A stretch of DNA of 64,000 nucleotides, taken from the NCBI RefSeq assembly GCF_024582835.1, contig NZ_CP102096.1, forward strand, positions 1,674,001 to 1,738,000. The letters are read 5' to 3'. A program made the position numbers and the translations under genes. The notes beneath the pieces are model-generated. The model saw only the letters and a list, made by a program, of their open reading frames with translations, made no database searches and was not told the origin of the DNA. Within the stretch, counting starts at the first letter, position 1. Every line of letters begins with the position of its first letter. Positions 43,396-52,079 of the stretch are shown in pieces. This DNA comes from Vibrio japonicus. GTDB lineage: Bacteria; Pseudomonadota; Gammaproteobacteria; Enterobacterales; Vibrionaceae.

Positions 43396-46300
43396 TTATA
43401 ACTCCCAAAATGCTCTATCTCGCATCTTGACTATCTTCTTCGCGCCATCAATGTATAGGCTGTAGTGCTTCTCTAGCTTGTTGATGGTTTCCATCAGCTT
43501 CTCTTGCTCAGCTTTTTCGTTTACACCAAACATAGCTTTTAGCTCTTGTGGGCGGATCTTCGCGACGCGATGGATTACCCAAGTAAGCACATAGCTAGAA
43601 TAATCGTTCTCACCAGTTTGGAAGTGCGTAATGTCTTGTGTAGACAGAATCACACCAACACCATACTCACGACCTTCTTTTAAGATCTTGCGCAAACTTG
43701 GGAAGTTTTGAGACATGAAGTTATCCGCTTCATCCACCAAGATCATCTTGGTGATTTGTCGGAAATCGCCTTGTACTTCTGGCTTACCCTTCTTCTGCAT
43801 TTGTGAGTAGAACAAATCCAGTGTTAATGCCACTACGAGGTTTTGAATCTCTGATGGGTAACCTGCCAACTCAACAACTGTAATACTATCAACAAGATCG
43901 TAAAGGCTCATACACTTGGTGTTGTCATCTTCGAAAATCTCTAGTTCGTATAGGCTTTCAAGTGCCGCGTATAACGAATCTTCATCTGGATCAGTTTCAA
44001 TAAACAAGTCCCATACTTGTGAGATTGTTGGTGCTGATTTTGTCCAAGTGCTTGGATCCGCTTTGCGAATACCAGCCAACTCATAAGCTTCACCCACCAG
44101 CTTACGCAGACGTAGTTGCTGTTTTTGTCCTAAGCCAAAAGCTTTACCCATGGTTTCAGAGAAGCCGCGCGCGGTGTGCACAGGCAACATTGGCGTATCA
44201 CCAAACAAACTCAGTGGATTGTATGGCAGTTTATGAAGGTTAAACTTCTTACCCGCTGTCGCTTGTTGGAACTTATCGTCTACATAATCAGATTTGTAGT
44301 CGAAAATAAGCATGCCAATTGGCGCACCGTTTACGTTGTCTGCCCGATTGCGATAAAGCTGTGTAATCACTGATTTAGTGAACTGAGTTTTACCCGTACC
44401 CATAGTGCCTATGATACCAGTGTTGGTATTCATAAACTTAGCCGTATTGGTTGGTTCCCAGTTCAGCGGTGCTTGCGTCAAAGCATTGTGACCAAAGAGC
44501 ACATTTAAGTTAGTGCCCGATGGTTGTGACTTGAAGGTATCTACTGCTTCAGCACCTTGCACCGAAATGTCTTTCTCCGGAGCTGTTTGTCCTTCTTCTA
44601 CATCAGAGCAACCCTCTTCAGCTTCAGTGTTTAACTCAATCTCAGAGTCAGCTGTTTCTTGGTTTACGTTTTCACTCGTAACATCTGTTTGGCTGTCGAC
44701 TTCGAGCACTTCTGCTTGAGTTTTTCCACCTAGGACATATTCGGTCGGTACGTGACATAACTTGACGATATCTAACTCGTTAAGCACATCTTGAAGTGGC
44801 GTTTCTACCAAACGAGGAAGCAAGCCCATCGGAAGGTCGACTTTTAGCACGCCTTCCAACATTTGGTATTCTGGTTGCAAGCAACTTGCGCCCTCAAGAT
44901 GACTGACAACAAATCCATCTGGGTAATCAGCAACTTTTGCTAGCGAGTAATCGCCTTTCAGCCACTCTTCTTTGTTGTCTAGCAGTGCGTCAAAGTAGTC
45001 TGGAGCGAACACGTTGTACAAGCGGTACTTGTCTACCTGCATGAGCACTTGACGCATGAACAGACCACGGTAAAGCTTGCTTGCAAGGTTGTCATTGCCA
45101 AGCAGATCTTCGCTCAGGTAACGCAACAACTCTTTTGATTGCTTAATTGCTTTTTTGTAGTCAGGAATTGAGCCTGTTTTTACTTCCACTGGTAGCAAAT
45201 ACATGTCTTGCCCTTTAAAGCCTACGAGCAATACATCATCAGAAATCTCACCTTTTTTGTAACCATGAACGTTGCGCGAGAATTCACTGTCTGACATTTT
45301 CAGGCCGATGTTACCTGAGACACGGATCATTTCTGCCACAGAAAGCGGAACCCAGGTAATGTCTGAGTTGTGAACTAAGCTGGTTACAAACTTATAAGCA
45401 CCAATAACACCTTTGCGCTCTTTGTTGATGGTTGGCGCGCAGGTCATCATCTTCAACAGCCAATCACCGTTGAATGCGTTGAATTCATTGATCTGGCCAC
45501 CATCACCTTGCTTGATGACCTTTTCAAACAGACCACGCTGAGCAGTAACAGTTATCGCATCATAGCTGGATGAGCTGGTGTACTGATCGGAATAGTGAAT
45601 CAAAACGACATCTTCGTTGCTATGGAAGAAATCCAATGTCACTTTGGGATCAATGATGATAGTCCAAATAGAGCTGTCGTATGATCGCTCTAGAAGACCT
45701 TTGAAATCTTCACTCACTGCAAGCGCAACCGCGTTTGCACCGTGATACTGCGTGTTTGGTTTTAACGCAGGTTTGAGTAAAGCACCAACGTATTTAGCCA
45801 TCATCAGGTGGGGATGATCTTGATAATCCGTTCCCTTCAAACCAAAGCCAGTAAAGTAAGAGCCAGATTTACTCTCAGACGCGTCACCCGTTAATAGACC
45901 ATCACATGCAATACCAGAAGCCATGTCTTCGATTGCAATGTCTGAACAATCCACTTTGTCGTTGTTACGGAAGAATGAGAGGTGCGCGTATGACTGACCG
46001 TCTTTATTCGCCTGCTCATTAGTAAACTTGCTGTAGGTTAAACGAGTGCGAAGGATATCAATAATGGTATCCGCCACTTCACGTACTTTACCTTTACTCA
46101 GCTCTAACCACTCTTTCAGTTCATCGTAATTTGCTGTTTCTGCAAAGCGGTCAAACGCATTAAACGTGAGTTTGTCATCATAAAGGTTGATGTGAATCGA
46201 AGCCGCTTGCTCTTGATTGCTACGTATGTAATCCACTAGCCCCATAAACAGTTCTTCAGCGCTGTCTTGATTCACTGCGTTAATGATGATGCTCTTTTCA

Positions 46301-48531
46301 GAACCTGTGAATAATTGACTAAATGCGGTTTGGAACTCGTCGATTTTCTCTTTAACCAACTTACGAACGAAAGTGAGTGAGCTCTTCTCTTGTGGCACAC
46401 ACTTAATCCAGAAGGCGTTTTCTTTCACTTGTTGGTTGTAAGCAAACTCATGCTGAGGATGATAAACATATGGCAACAAGCCTTTTGGTGATAGGCGCTC
46501 AAACGTCACATCTGGCAAGCTAGCGAAACTTTCATCTTCACGAATCACTCTGCGTAGATTTAGGTAGTAAGCCAAGATTAACGGGTGGAATGGAGAGTAA
46601 TATTCTTCACCTTCAGATTTAACCAAACCAATTTGCAGCGCGGCTTTTTGCTCTTTGGTCAGCATACTTCCCGTCGGGATCGCTTCAAAATAAGCAAGAC
46701 TTGCATCTACTACATTTTGTGCAAGCGTCGTGAAATCATCCCCCCAAGAAGCTAAGGATGGCGTACTACGGCGCTGTTCAAGATAATCATACAATTCGAC
46801 ATAGGATGAATGCATAGCGTCATCAATGGCTTGTACATCACCCAACTTGATTGTGTCAGAGTCAGAAATAGACACGACTTTGTCATTGATGAACGCCTCT
46901 TCCCAGCGCAGCAGTTTTAGACGAACACCAGGTACAACAAATTCGCTGTTATCGATGCCAACTTTACCTTTTGGGGAGTAAAACTCACCGTTGTATTCAT
47001 CTTTGAATAACTTATGGTAGCGGCCTCGGTTGAGTAACAATGGCAAGCTCAACGAGTCTGTCGCTACTGCACCTTCAACATTGAACTTAAGCTGGTTGTC
47101 GCCTGATTTAACAGCGAAGTCAATCTCATCCGCTTCATTGGCCAGCGCCTCAAAGTCCACCAGCGAGTGTTCTGCTACGTCTACGACTTGTTTTGCATCC
47201 GTCAAAGAACAAGTCGTACCCTCTTCAGCTCGAATCTGAAGCTTGTTCTCTTCCATGTTCAAGGTTAAACGCTGCTTAGCAGGCGCTGGCTCGATCAAGA
47301 AGATGTTTTTGAATGGCTCAATGTAAAATTCACCCTTGCGAATAACGAGACAGCGGAAGTTATAGACCTCAGACTTGTTCTCGCGCTTGAGCGCTAGGTT
47401 GAAGAACAACGGTTCGTTGTTGTATGTGCCTTTCAAGCTTGCTCGGGTCGTCTTCAGGCCATTCAGCGTTGAAATCACTTCTTGATTACCAAGCGCTTTA
47501 GCTGGTTGAATTTTAAACTGGATCTTTTCTAGATTGCTTGCACCTTGGAAAATCAACTTCAATTCAAAGTCATTGACGCCTTCATCAAGCTCAATAATAA
47601 GGTGGCGATCACGCATACCAGCTTTAGTTTCTGCACGGTTGCGCGCAGTAATGGTCATGCCTTCGCTAGCTTGCTCTTCTTCAAGGACAAGTTGCTGCTG
47701 TGCATTGCGTTTTTTCTCTTGCAGAAACGCTTCATACTCAACATCTTTCCACGCATCAGTTTCAGAGAAATTTTCGTTAATAAATTTTTCACCGAACGAC
47801 TTCAAACGATCCTGAAGCTGATCACCGAAGTGTTCCACTTCAAAAGAAAGTTCTTCATAGAGTGCACGGTTGTCTTCCAAACGTTTTTTGATTTGTTTCG
47901 GGTTACCGCTCATCTCTGCAACGAGCGGATCTTCAAACATACCAAGTTCATTGAAGCGCAGTTCACCATCTTCAACAGCTTTGTATAGTGATTCAAAACC
48001 GAACATGGTCGCGCCATCTTCAAGGATCGCATCAAACTGGTCATCCAAAAGACAATTAGACACATCACGGCCTTTGTCTTGTTGATCAATCAGCCCTTTC
48101 ATCGCCGCTTTGATCTTGCTTGGGCTCCACACCTGACCAAGCTGAGCCAGATCTTCTGCTGAGTTAATCAAGGTATCCAACAAGCTATTGTGAATTACCA
48201 CCAGCGCGCAGCCCTTCAAGTAGCCTGACTGGCTTGCGACTTCATCACGTAGGTGAGAGATATAGTTTTCTGTAAAGCCTTGGTACTCAGCAGGATCTTC
48301 ACTATGAATAACAGGTACGATCTTACAGTTAGACAACTGAATAAATGGCAGCTCGATACCGTTGCTCGCACTAATACTACTTTGTGAATGTGCAATCATC
48401 GCTTGGTACAAACGCACACTATTTTCGCTATCTGGTGACTTGAACTGATAACGGAAGCCTGCCTTGATGTGAGCTTCAGCATCAGCCAGAAACTGCTCGA
48501 CTAGAAAGGTCTCAAATTGTTTTACGGACAT
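43396..48531 (-). CDS. dptH: DNA phosphorothioation-dependent restriction protein DptH
   Basis: A 1711-residue protein of the restriction complex that attacks DNA lacking phosphorothioates. The C-terminal ~400 residues are a HerA/FtsK-like ATPase: Walker A GTMGTGKTQFTKS (near residue 1390), Walker B MILVDEADNFM and sensor STQDITHF. The long N-terminal part has no recognisable catalytic motif; a nuclease-like segment may be HGYKKGEISDDVLLVGFKGQ with PVEVKTG. An acidic linker (about 1280-1350) separates the two. ATG 48531 is used, giving a 20-base overlap with dptG; the open frame runs 7 codons more. Confidence 0.94.
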   Translation of the reverse strand: MSVKQFETFLVEQFLADAEAHIKAGFRYQFKSPDSENSVRLYQAMIAHSQSSISASNGIELPFIQLSNCKIVPVIHSEDPAEYQGFTENYISHLRDEVASQSGYLKGCALVVIHNSLLDTLINSAEDLAQLGQVWSPSKIKAAMKGLIDQQDKGRDVSNCLLDDQFDAILEDGATMFGFESLYKAVEDGELRFNELGMFEDPLVAEMSGNPKQIKKRLEDNRALYEELSFEVEHFGDQLQDRLKSFGEKFINENFSETDAWKDVEYEAFLQEKKRNAQQQLVLEEEQASEGMTITARNRAETKAGMRDRHLIIELDEGVNDFELKLIFQGASNLEKIQFKIQPAKALGNQEVISTLNGLKTTRASLKGTYNNEPLFFNLALKRENKSEVYNFRCLVIRKGEFYIEPFKNIFLIEPAPAKQRLTLNMEENKLQIRAEEGTTCSLTDAKQVVDVAEHSLVDFEALANEADEIDFAVKSGDNQLKFNVEGAVATDSLSLPLLLNRGRYHKLFKDEYNGEFYSPKGKVGIDNSEFVVPGVRLKLLRWEEAFINDKVVSISDSDTIKLGDVQAIDDAMHSSYVELYDYLEQRRSTPSLASWGDDFTTLAQNVVDASLAYFEAIPTGSMLTKEQKAALQIGLVKSEGEEYYSPFHPLILAYYLNLRRVIREDESFASLPDVTFERLSPKGLLPYVYHPQHEFAYNQQVKENAFWIKCVPQEKSSLTFVRKLVKEKIDEFQTAFSQLFTGSEKSIIINAVNQDSAEELFMGLVDYIRSNQEQAASIHINLYDDKLTFNAFDRFAETANYDELKEWLELSKGKVREVADTIIDILRTRLTYSKFTNEQANKDGQSYAHLSFFRNNDKVDCSDIAIEDMASGIACDGLLTGDASESKSGSYFTGFGLKGTDYQDHPHLMMAKYVGALLKPALKPNTQYHGANAVALAVSEDFKGLLERSYDSSIWTIIIDPKVTLDFFHSNEDVVLIHYSDQYTSSSSYDAITVTAQRGLFEKVIKQGDGGQINEFNAFNGDWLLKMMTCAPTINKERKGVIGAYKFVTSLVHNSDITWVPLSVAEMIRVSGNIGLKMSDSEFSRNVHGYKKGEISDDVLLVGFKGQDMYLLPVEVKTGSIPDYKKAIKQSKELLRYLSEDLLGNDNLASKLYRGLFMRQVLMQVDKYRLYNVFAPDYFDALLDNKEEWLKGDYSLAKVADYPDGFVVSHLEGASCLQPEYQMLEGVLKVDLPMGLLPRLVETPLQDVLNELDIVKLCHVPTEYVLGGKTQAEVLEVDSQTDVTSENVNQETADSEIELNTEAEEGCSDVEEGQTAPEKDISVQGAEAVDTFKSQPSGTNLNVLFGHNALTQAPLNWEPTNTAKFMNTNTGIIGTMGTGKTQFTKSVITQLYRNRADNVNGAPIGMLIFDYKSDYVDDKFQQATAGKKFNLHKLPYNPLSLFGDTPMLPVHTARGFSETMGKAFGLGQKQQLRLRKLVGEAYELAGIRKADPSTWTKSAPTISQVWDLFIETDPDEDSLYAALESLYELEIFEDDNTKCMSLYDLVDSITVVELAGYPSEIQNLVVALTLDLFYSQMQKKGKPEVQGDFRQITKMILVDEADNFMSQNFPSLRKILKEGREYGVGVILSTQDITHFQTGENDYSSYVLTWVIHRVAKIRPQELKAMFGVNEKAEQEKLMETINKLEKHYSLYIDGAKKIVKMRDRAFWEL

Positions 48532-49852
48532 AAACTGCGTCTCCACTATCACTCATGCGCTCGACGTTACCAATGCGCTCATAGAATTTAATTAATTCTT
48601 GTTCGGTTTGTTTATCAACGAAAATGCCACGTTGTTTAAATGCGGCAATCAGTTCGTGGAAACGGAGTTTGTCCTTTTCTCCAACAACAAGGTTGGTTAA
48701 TAAAATGATGTAGTCTTGGTTAAGTACCAACACTCGACCACTGCGGCCTCGGCTTTGAATAAAGTGAGCAGCAAGATACTTTTCTACTTCAGAAACGTAT
48801 TTTTTGTTGATGTTGAATCGCTCGCCGATACTAAACTGTGCCATGGCTAACTTCATGATGTTGCCAAGCCAGTCCAGCGCAGATTCCGATTCATCAAGTG
48901 ATGTATCAAGTCCACGCTGTGCTTTAAATGCTCGAGCAAAGTTCTCTAAGTCGCTCTTTAGGTGTTCGTAGCGGGATTCTTGAATACCCTTTGAAATCGC
49001 CCACAATGGTATTTTGGCAGCGCTCTTGTCACCCATGCCTGGCTGGAGAAGTTCTAGCATTGTCAACATTGGGAACAAACGAGTTGCCGATTCATTGAAA
49101 AGCTTGTAACCGTGATTTTTGATGTGCGTACGCTCATTGCTAGCACGCTCATGATCCATGATGAAGTACAACGGCTTGGCTGTTGGCTCCTCACCAGAGC
49201 GCCAATCTGTGAGCGATAGGCTTAACTGAGCGGTGTAAGCAAAACCGTAAAAAGACAAAAACGATTCGATTTCACTTAATAGGTACTTAGGTCGACTTGC
49301 CAAAAACTTCAAATCATCACGAAATGCTTTAGATAGGTATGGCAAGTATGGATGCTCACTTGCTTGCATCGATGAATCGCTTTTCATCTTGTCACGCAGA
49401 GTTGAAAGCATCTCTCGTTCGATAAAGTTGAGTTTTGCGTCAAACTCTTCGACACGCATGTTCTGAAGTAAGTTGGTAAACATAGAAGCAACACGAGAGT
49501 CACCTGCTACAAACTCACCTTTTTGCGCACGAAATAGCAAAAGCTCAGGACTCACAGAGAAGATGTCTTTGTTATCAAAGTACATCTCTCGTAGTACTTC
49601 CCAAAACTCTTCTTCGCCTAATTTCTCTTCAAACGCAGACTGACAATCAGAGACAAAATCTTCGTATTTGTAGCCTTCAATCTTCTTACGTAATAACCCA
49701 CGCAATACAAGGCCAATCACCGCATCGCTATCAAAGTCATTACCTTTGGTACGAATTGGCAAATAACTGTTCAAGCTGTTTTTATTGGGTACGTCTTCCG
49801 CCGTTTGTGGCAACTTCGGATTAAACGGTTTGATGTATTTATCCATTGTCAT
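48512..49852 (-). CDS. dptG: DNA phosphorothioation-dependent restriction protein DptG
   Basis: A 446-residue protein of the DptG family, with no recognisable enzymatic motif. It is mainly helical, and SLNSYLPIRTKGNDFDSDAV near the N-terminus is typical. DptG links DptF and DptH in the restriction complex. I start at ATG 49852, one base after the dptF stop, so translation is coupled. Alternatives two codons downstream (49846) or four upstream are possible. Its 3' end overlaps dptH. Confidence 0.9.
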   Translation of the reverse strand: MTMDKYIKPFNPKLPQTAEDVPNKNSLNSYLPIRTKGNDFDSDAVIGLVLRGLLRKKIEGYKYEDFVSDCQSAFEEKLGEEEFWEVLREMYFDNKDIFSVSPELLLFRAQKGEFVAGDSRVASMFTNLLQNMRVEEFDAKLNFIEREMLSTLRDKMKSDSSMQASEHPYLPYLSKAFRDDLKFLASRPKYLLSEIESFLSFYGFAYTAQLSLSLTDWRSGEEPTAKPLYFIMDHERASNERTHIKNHGYKLFNESATRLFPMLTMLELLQPGMGDKSAAKIPLWAISKGIQESRYEHLKSDLENFARAFKAQRGLDTSLDESESALDWLGNIMKLAMAQFSIGERFNINKKYVSEVEKYLAAHFIQSRGRSGRVLVLNQDYIILLTNLVVGEKDKLRFHELIAAFKQRGIFVDKQTEQELIKFYERIGNVERMSDSGDAVYVRKTI

Positions 49853-49853
49853 C

Positions 49854-51467
49854 TTAAATACCACTCACTTCGAAATACTCGTCATCTTCATTGACGATCT
49901 TGTAGCGCTTATCATTTTTCAGGATAAACAGGGTGTTCTTCTCGTTTGCAACAGTGATGATCTGTTCAATCACCTCATCTAGCAGAAGCACCGCGTTTTT
50001 ATCGTGCTTGTTAGGTCGATACCCCTGGTTAATCTTTTCTAGCAATTCGAGTAAGTTAATACTTATTGGCATTGGAAGCAGTGCGTTATCATCAGCACGG
50101 ATGTGCGCATTGAAAGAACCAATTTTGCCAACACCTTGAGTTTTGATAGCTGTAAAATCAGGTTTCACCTCAAGCTCTGCTGCGGTTTTAAAACCGTTGT
50201 ATTCTGAGATAAAAAATTGGTCTTTATCGAGCGTTGGAGAGTTACGATTACAGTAACGATGAATCGCCGAAATTAGGATGTCTTTATAGAACTTGTTTAA
50301 CTCTTTTTTCTGTTTACCAGAACCATCAAACTCACGGTGAAGCAGCCAAGTATTCGCGTACTGATTCACTAAAGAGTTATCGAAGTCGACTTTTAAGTCG
50401 TTAATGTATTTATTTGCAAACTGCTCTTCATCTTTGAGCAAGTAAACCATACGAAGGTAAGAAGCAGCATTTGACACATCAAATACACCGAGCGGTTTCA
50501 CTTGTTCTTTCAACTGAGTAAAACCATCTTCTTCAATGCCTAAACCAAATTGCAGAACAAACTCATCAATCTTGCGAGTATGAATATTGCTTGGGTCAAA
50601 GCTCTGAATATGCTCTAGCAATTCGTTATCCGCACCGGAGAACAAGTTGTCGAACAGGTAACCTTCTTCCATAGCTAAGATCTGGAAGACAAAATCCAGT
50701 AAAGCACGAGCTGTTAAAAATTGGTCTTTGATCAAACGCGCTTTGAGTAACAGAGCGATAATGTTCTTTTGAACGGACTCCAACCCCAATAAAGCGTAGT
50801 TTGCAGTCAGTACGCTGTGACCAGATTTTTTCACTTCACTGTCGTAGAGCGCATAAAACGGGTTATCTAAAGTTGGCTCAGTTAAGCGAGCAAGAAATTG
50901 AGCGGCAAAATCGGATGTGCTTACTTCATGGCCAAGAGTAAATTTCGGATACTGTTCGAAATCTAGAAATGTATGGTTTGCTGGAATGTCGTCCGATTGA
51001 TTTTCCAGAAAAGCCTTTATTGACGCTTTCACATCGTTATGTTGGTCAGCACCTTCCTCAGCATAGTTACCCAACATACCAATATTAATGCCAACAACGA
51101 GTGGCTTGTCATTTCCTTTGAACTGTGTGAATCTCTCATCTAGAGCTTGAATAGCCGTCTCGCTAGGGTTGAAGCTGTGTGTCGCATCAAGATGAAAATC
51201 GTGCGTTGCTTTATGTTTTTGGCTGTATTGAGTCAAAATTTCCGATTTACCATCGCCACTACTGCCACACAAAAAGATGATTTCGTCTTTTTTCGCAGAC
51301 AGAAGCACTTGCTTAAAATCAGATTCTATATCGGTTTTGATGTAAATATGGCTTTTGTATTTAGTCAGTACGTCATGATTTGGCTCTCTTTCCGTGCTTA
51401 CCGCATAGGGTGAAGATTTAGAGAGAATACTGAGAGCTCGAGCTAGATTCAAAAGATGTCCTGCCAC
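49854..51467 (-). CDS. dptF: DNA phosphorothioation-dependent restriction protein DptF
   Basis: A 537-residue ATPase of the DptF family. Walker A is FLCGSSGDGKSEILTQY (about 65-81), and KHDKNAVLLLDEVIEQI lies near the C-terminus. It is the first gene of the restriction operon. The frame opens with GTG at 51467, which lacks a clear ribosome site; TTG 51452, with GGA 6 bases upstream, is a possible real start. DptF, G and H together restrict unmodified DNA and are lethal without dnd modification. Confidence 0.92.
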   Translation of the reverse strand: MAGHLLNLARALSILSKSSPYAVSTEREPNHDVLTKYKSHIYIKTDIESDFKQVLLSAKKDEIIFLCGSSGDGKSEILTQYSQKHKATHDFHLDATHSFNPSETAIQALDERFTQFKGNDKPLVVGINIGMLGNYAEEGADQHNDVKASIKAFLENQSDDIPANHTFLDFEQYPKFTLGHEVSTSDFAAQFLARLTEPTLDNPFYALYDSEVKKSGHSVLTANYALLGLESVQKNIIALLLKARLIKDQFLTARALLDFVFQILAMEEGYLFDNLFSGADNELLEHIQSFDPSNIHTRKIDEFVLQFGLGIEEDGFTQLKEQVKPLGVFDVSNAASYLRMVYLLKDEEQFANKYINDLKVDFDNSLVNQYANTWLLHREFDGSGKQKKELNKFYKDILISAIHRYCNRNSPTLDKDQFFISEYNGFKTAAELEVKPDFTAIKTQGVGKIGSFNAHIRADDNALLPMPISINLLELLEKINQGYRPNKHDKNAVLLLDEVIEQIITVANEKNTLFILKNDKRYKIVNEDDEYFEVSGI

Positions 51468-51734
51468 GTCTGGTTATATATGCATACGGTATATGCTACC
51501 AAGGCTTCGAGTTCTCACAAACTGTTAAATAAACCATTTAACTATTTATCCTGTTTGACTCACATTACGAAATAAATGTTAAACGCAGAATTGAAGCATT
51601 TTTAATGCTATTAGTTTTTTGTAGTTTAGGATGAAGAGCGGACTTGAGTGCCAATCTATAAAACTAATTAGCTTACTTCTCTCGATTAACTGAATTGAAC
51701 AATTTTAATTTTGACAAGAATTAGTTTATTTAGG
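51468..51734. other. Right boundary of the defence island
   Basis: No gene is seen. An inverted repeat GTTAAAT/ATTTAAC (51524-51542) lies 57-75 bases before dptF and could be its operator. The stretch is AT-rich. No integrase, transposase or attachment repeat is visible. Confidence 0.5.
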
Positions 51735-51763
51735 CACAAAAAAAGACGCCCTAGGACGTCTTT
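51735..51763 (-). terminator. Terminator of tRNA-Ser
   Basis: On the minus strand AAAGACG and CGTCTTT pair and are followed by TTTTTTG, about 12 bases beyond the tRNA 3' end. Confidence 0.85.
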
Positions 51764-51774
51764 CTTCAAGAATG

Positions 51775-51862
51775 TGGCGGTGAGTGAGAGATTCGAACTC
51801 TCGATACGTTGCCGTATACACACTTTCCAGGCGTGCTCCTTCAGCCACTCGGACAACTCACC
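51775..51862 (-). tRNA. tRNA-Ser (anticodon GGA)
   Basis: An 88-base tRNA with the CCA end encoded. The acceptor pairs GGTGAGT with ACTCACC, the anticodon loop is CTGGAAA with GGA at 51828-51826, a long variable arm is present as in all tRNA-Ser, and the T-loop is TTCGAAT. It reads UCC and UCU codons. Its 3' end points toward the dnd island, the usual orientation of an island next to its tRNA target. Confidence 0.96.
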
Positions 51863-52079
51863 GAATCAAATTGTGGTTGGTATTGCGAACCAACGAGGCG
51901 CTAATTTAATGATTCTACTGGGTTAGGTCAAGCTTAATCCCTAAAAAATCCTGACTTATCGGTTTGTTTGCTCACTATGTGACTAATCAGCTGACGATTC
52001 AACCAAACTGCTTGGTTCGCCTAAGGTCGATTTATTCTCTACATGATCTTTAGCTCTCATACTAGCTTGGGAATCACAT

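Noticed and set aside
47534..48085. Several rightward open frames of 70-147 codons opposite dptH
   Set aside because: They lie wholly inside dptH, overlap each other in different frames, and show no recognisable domain.
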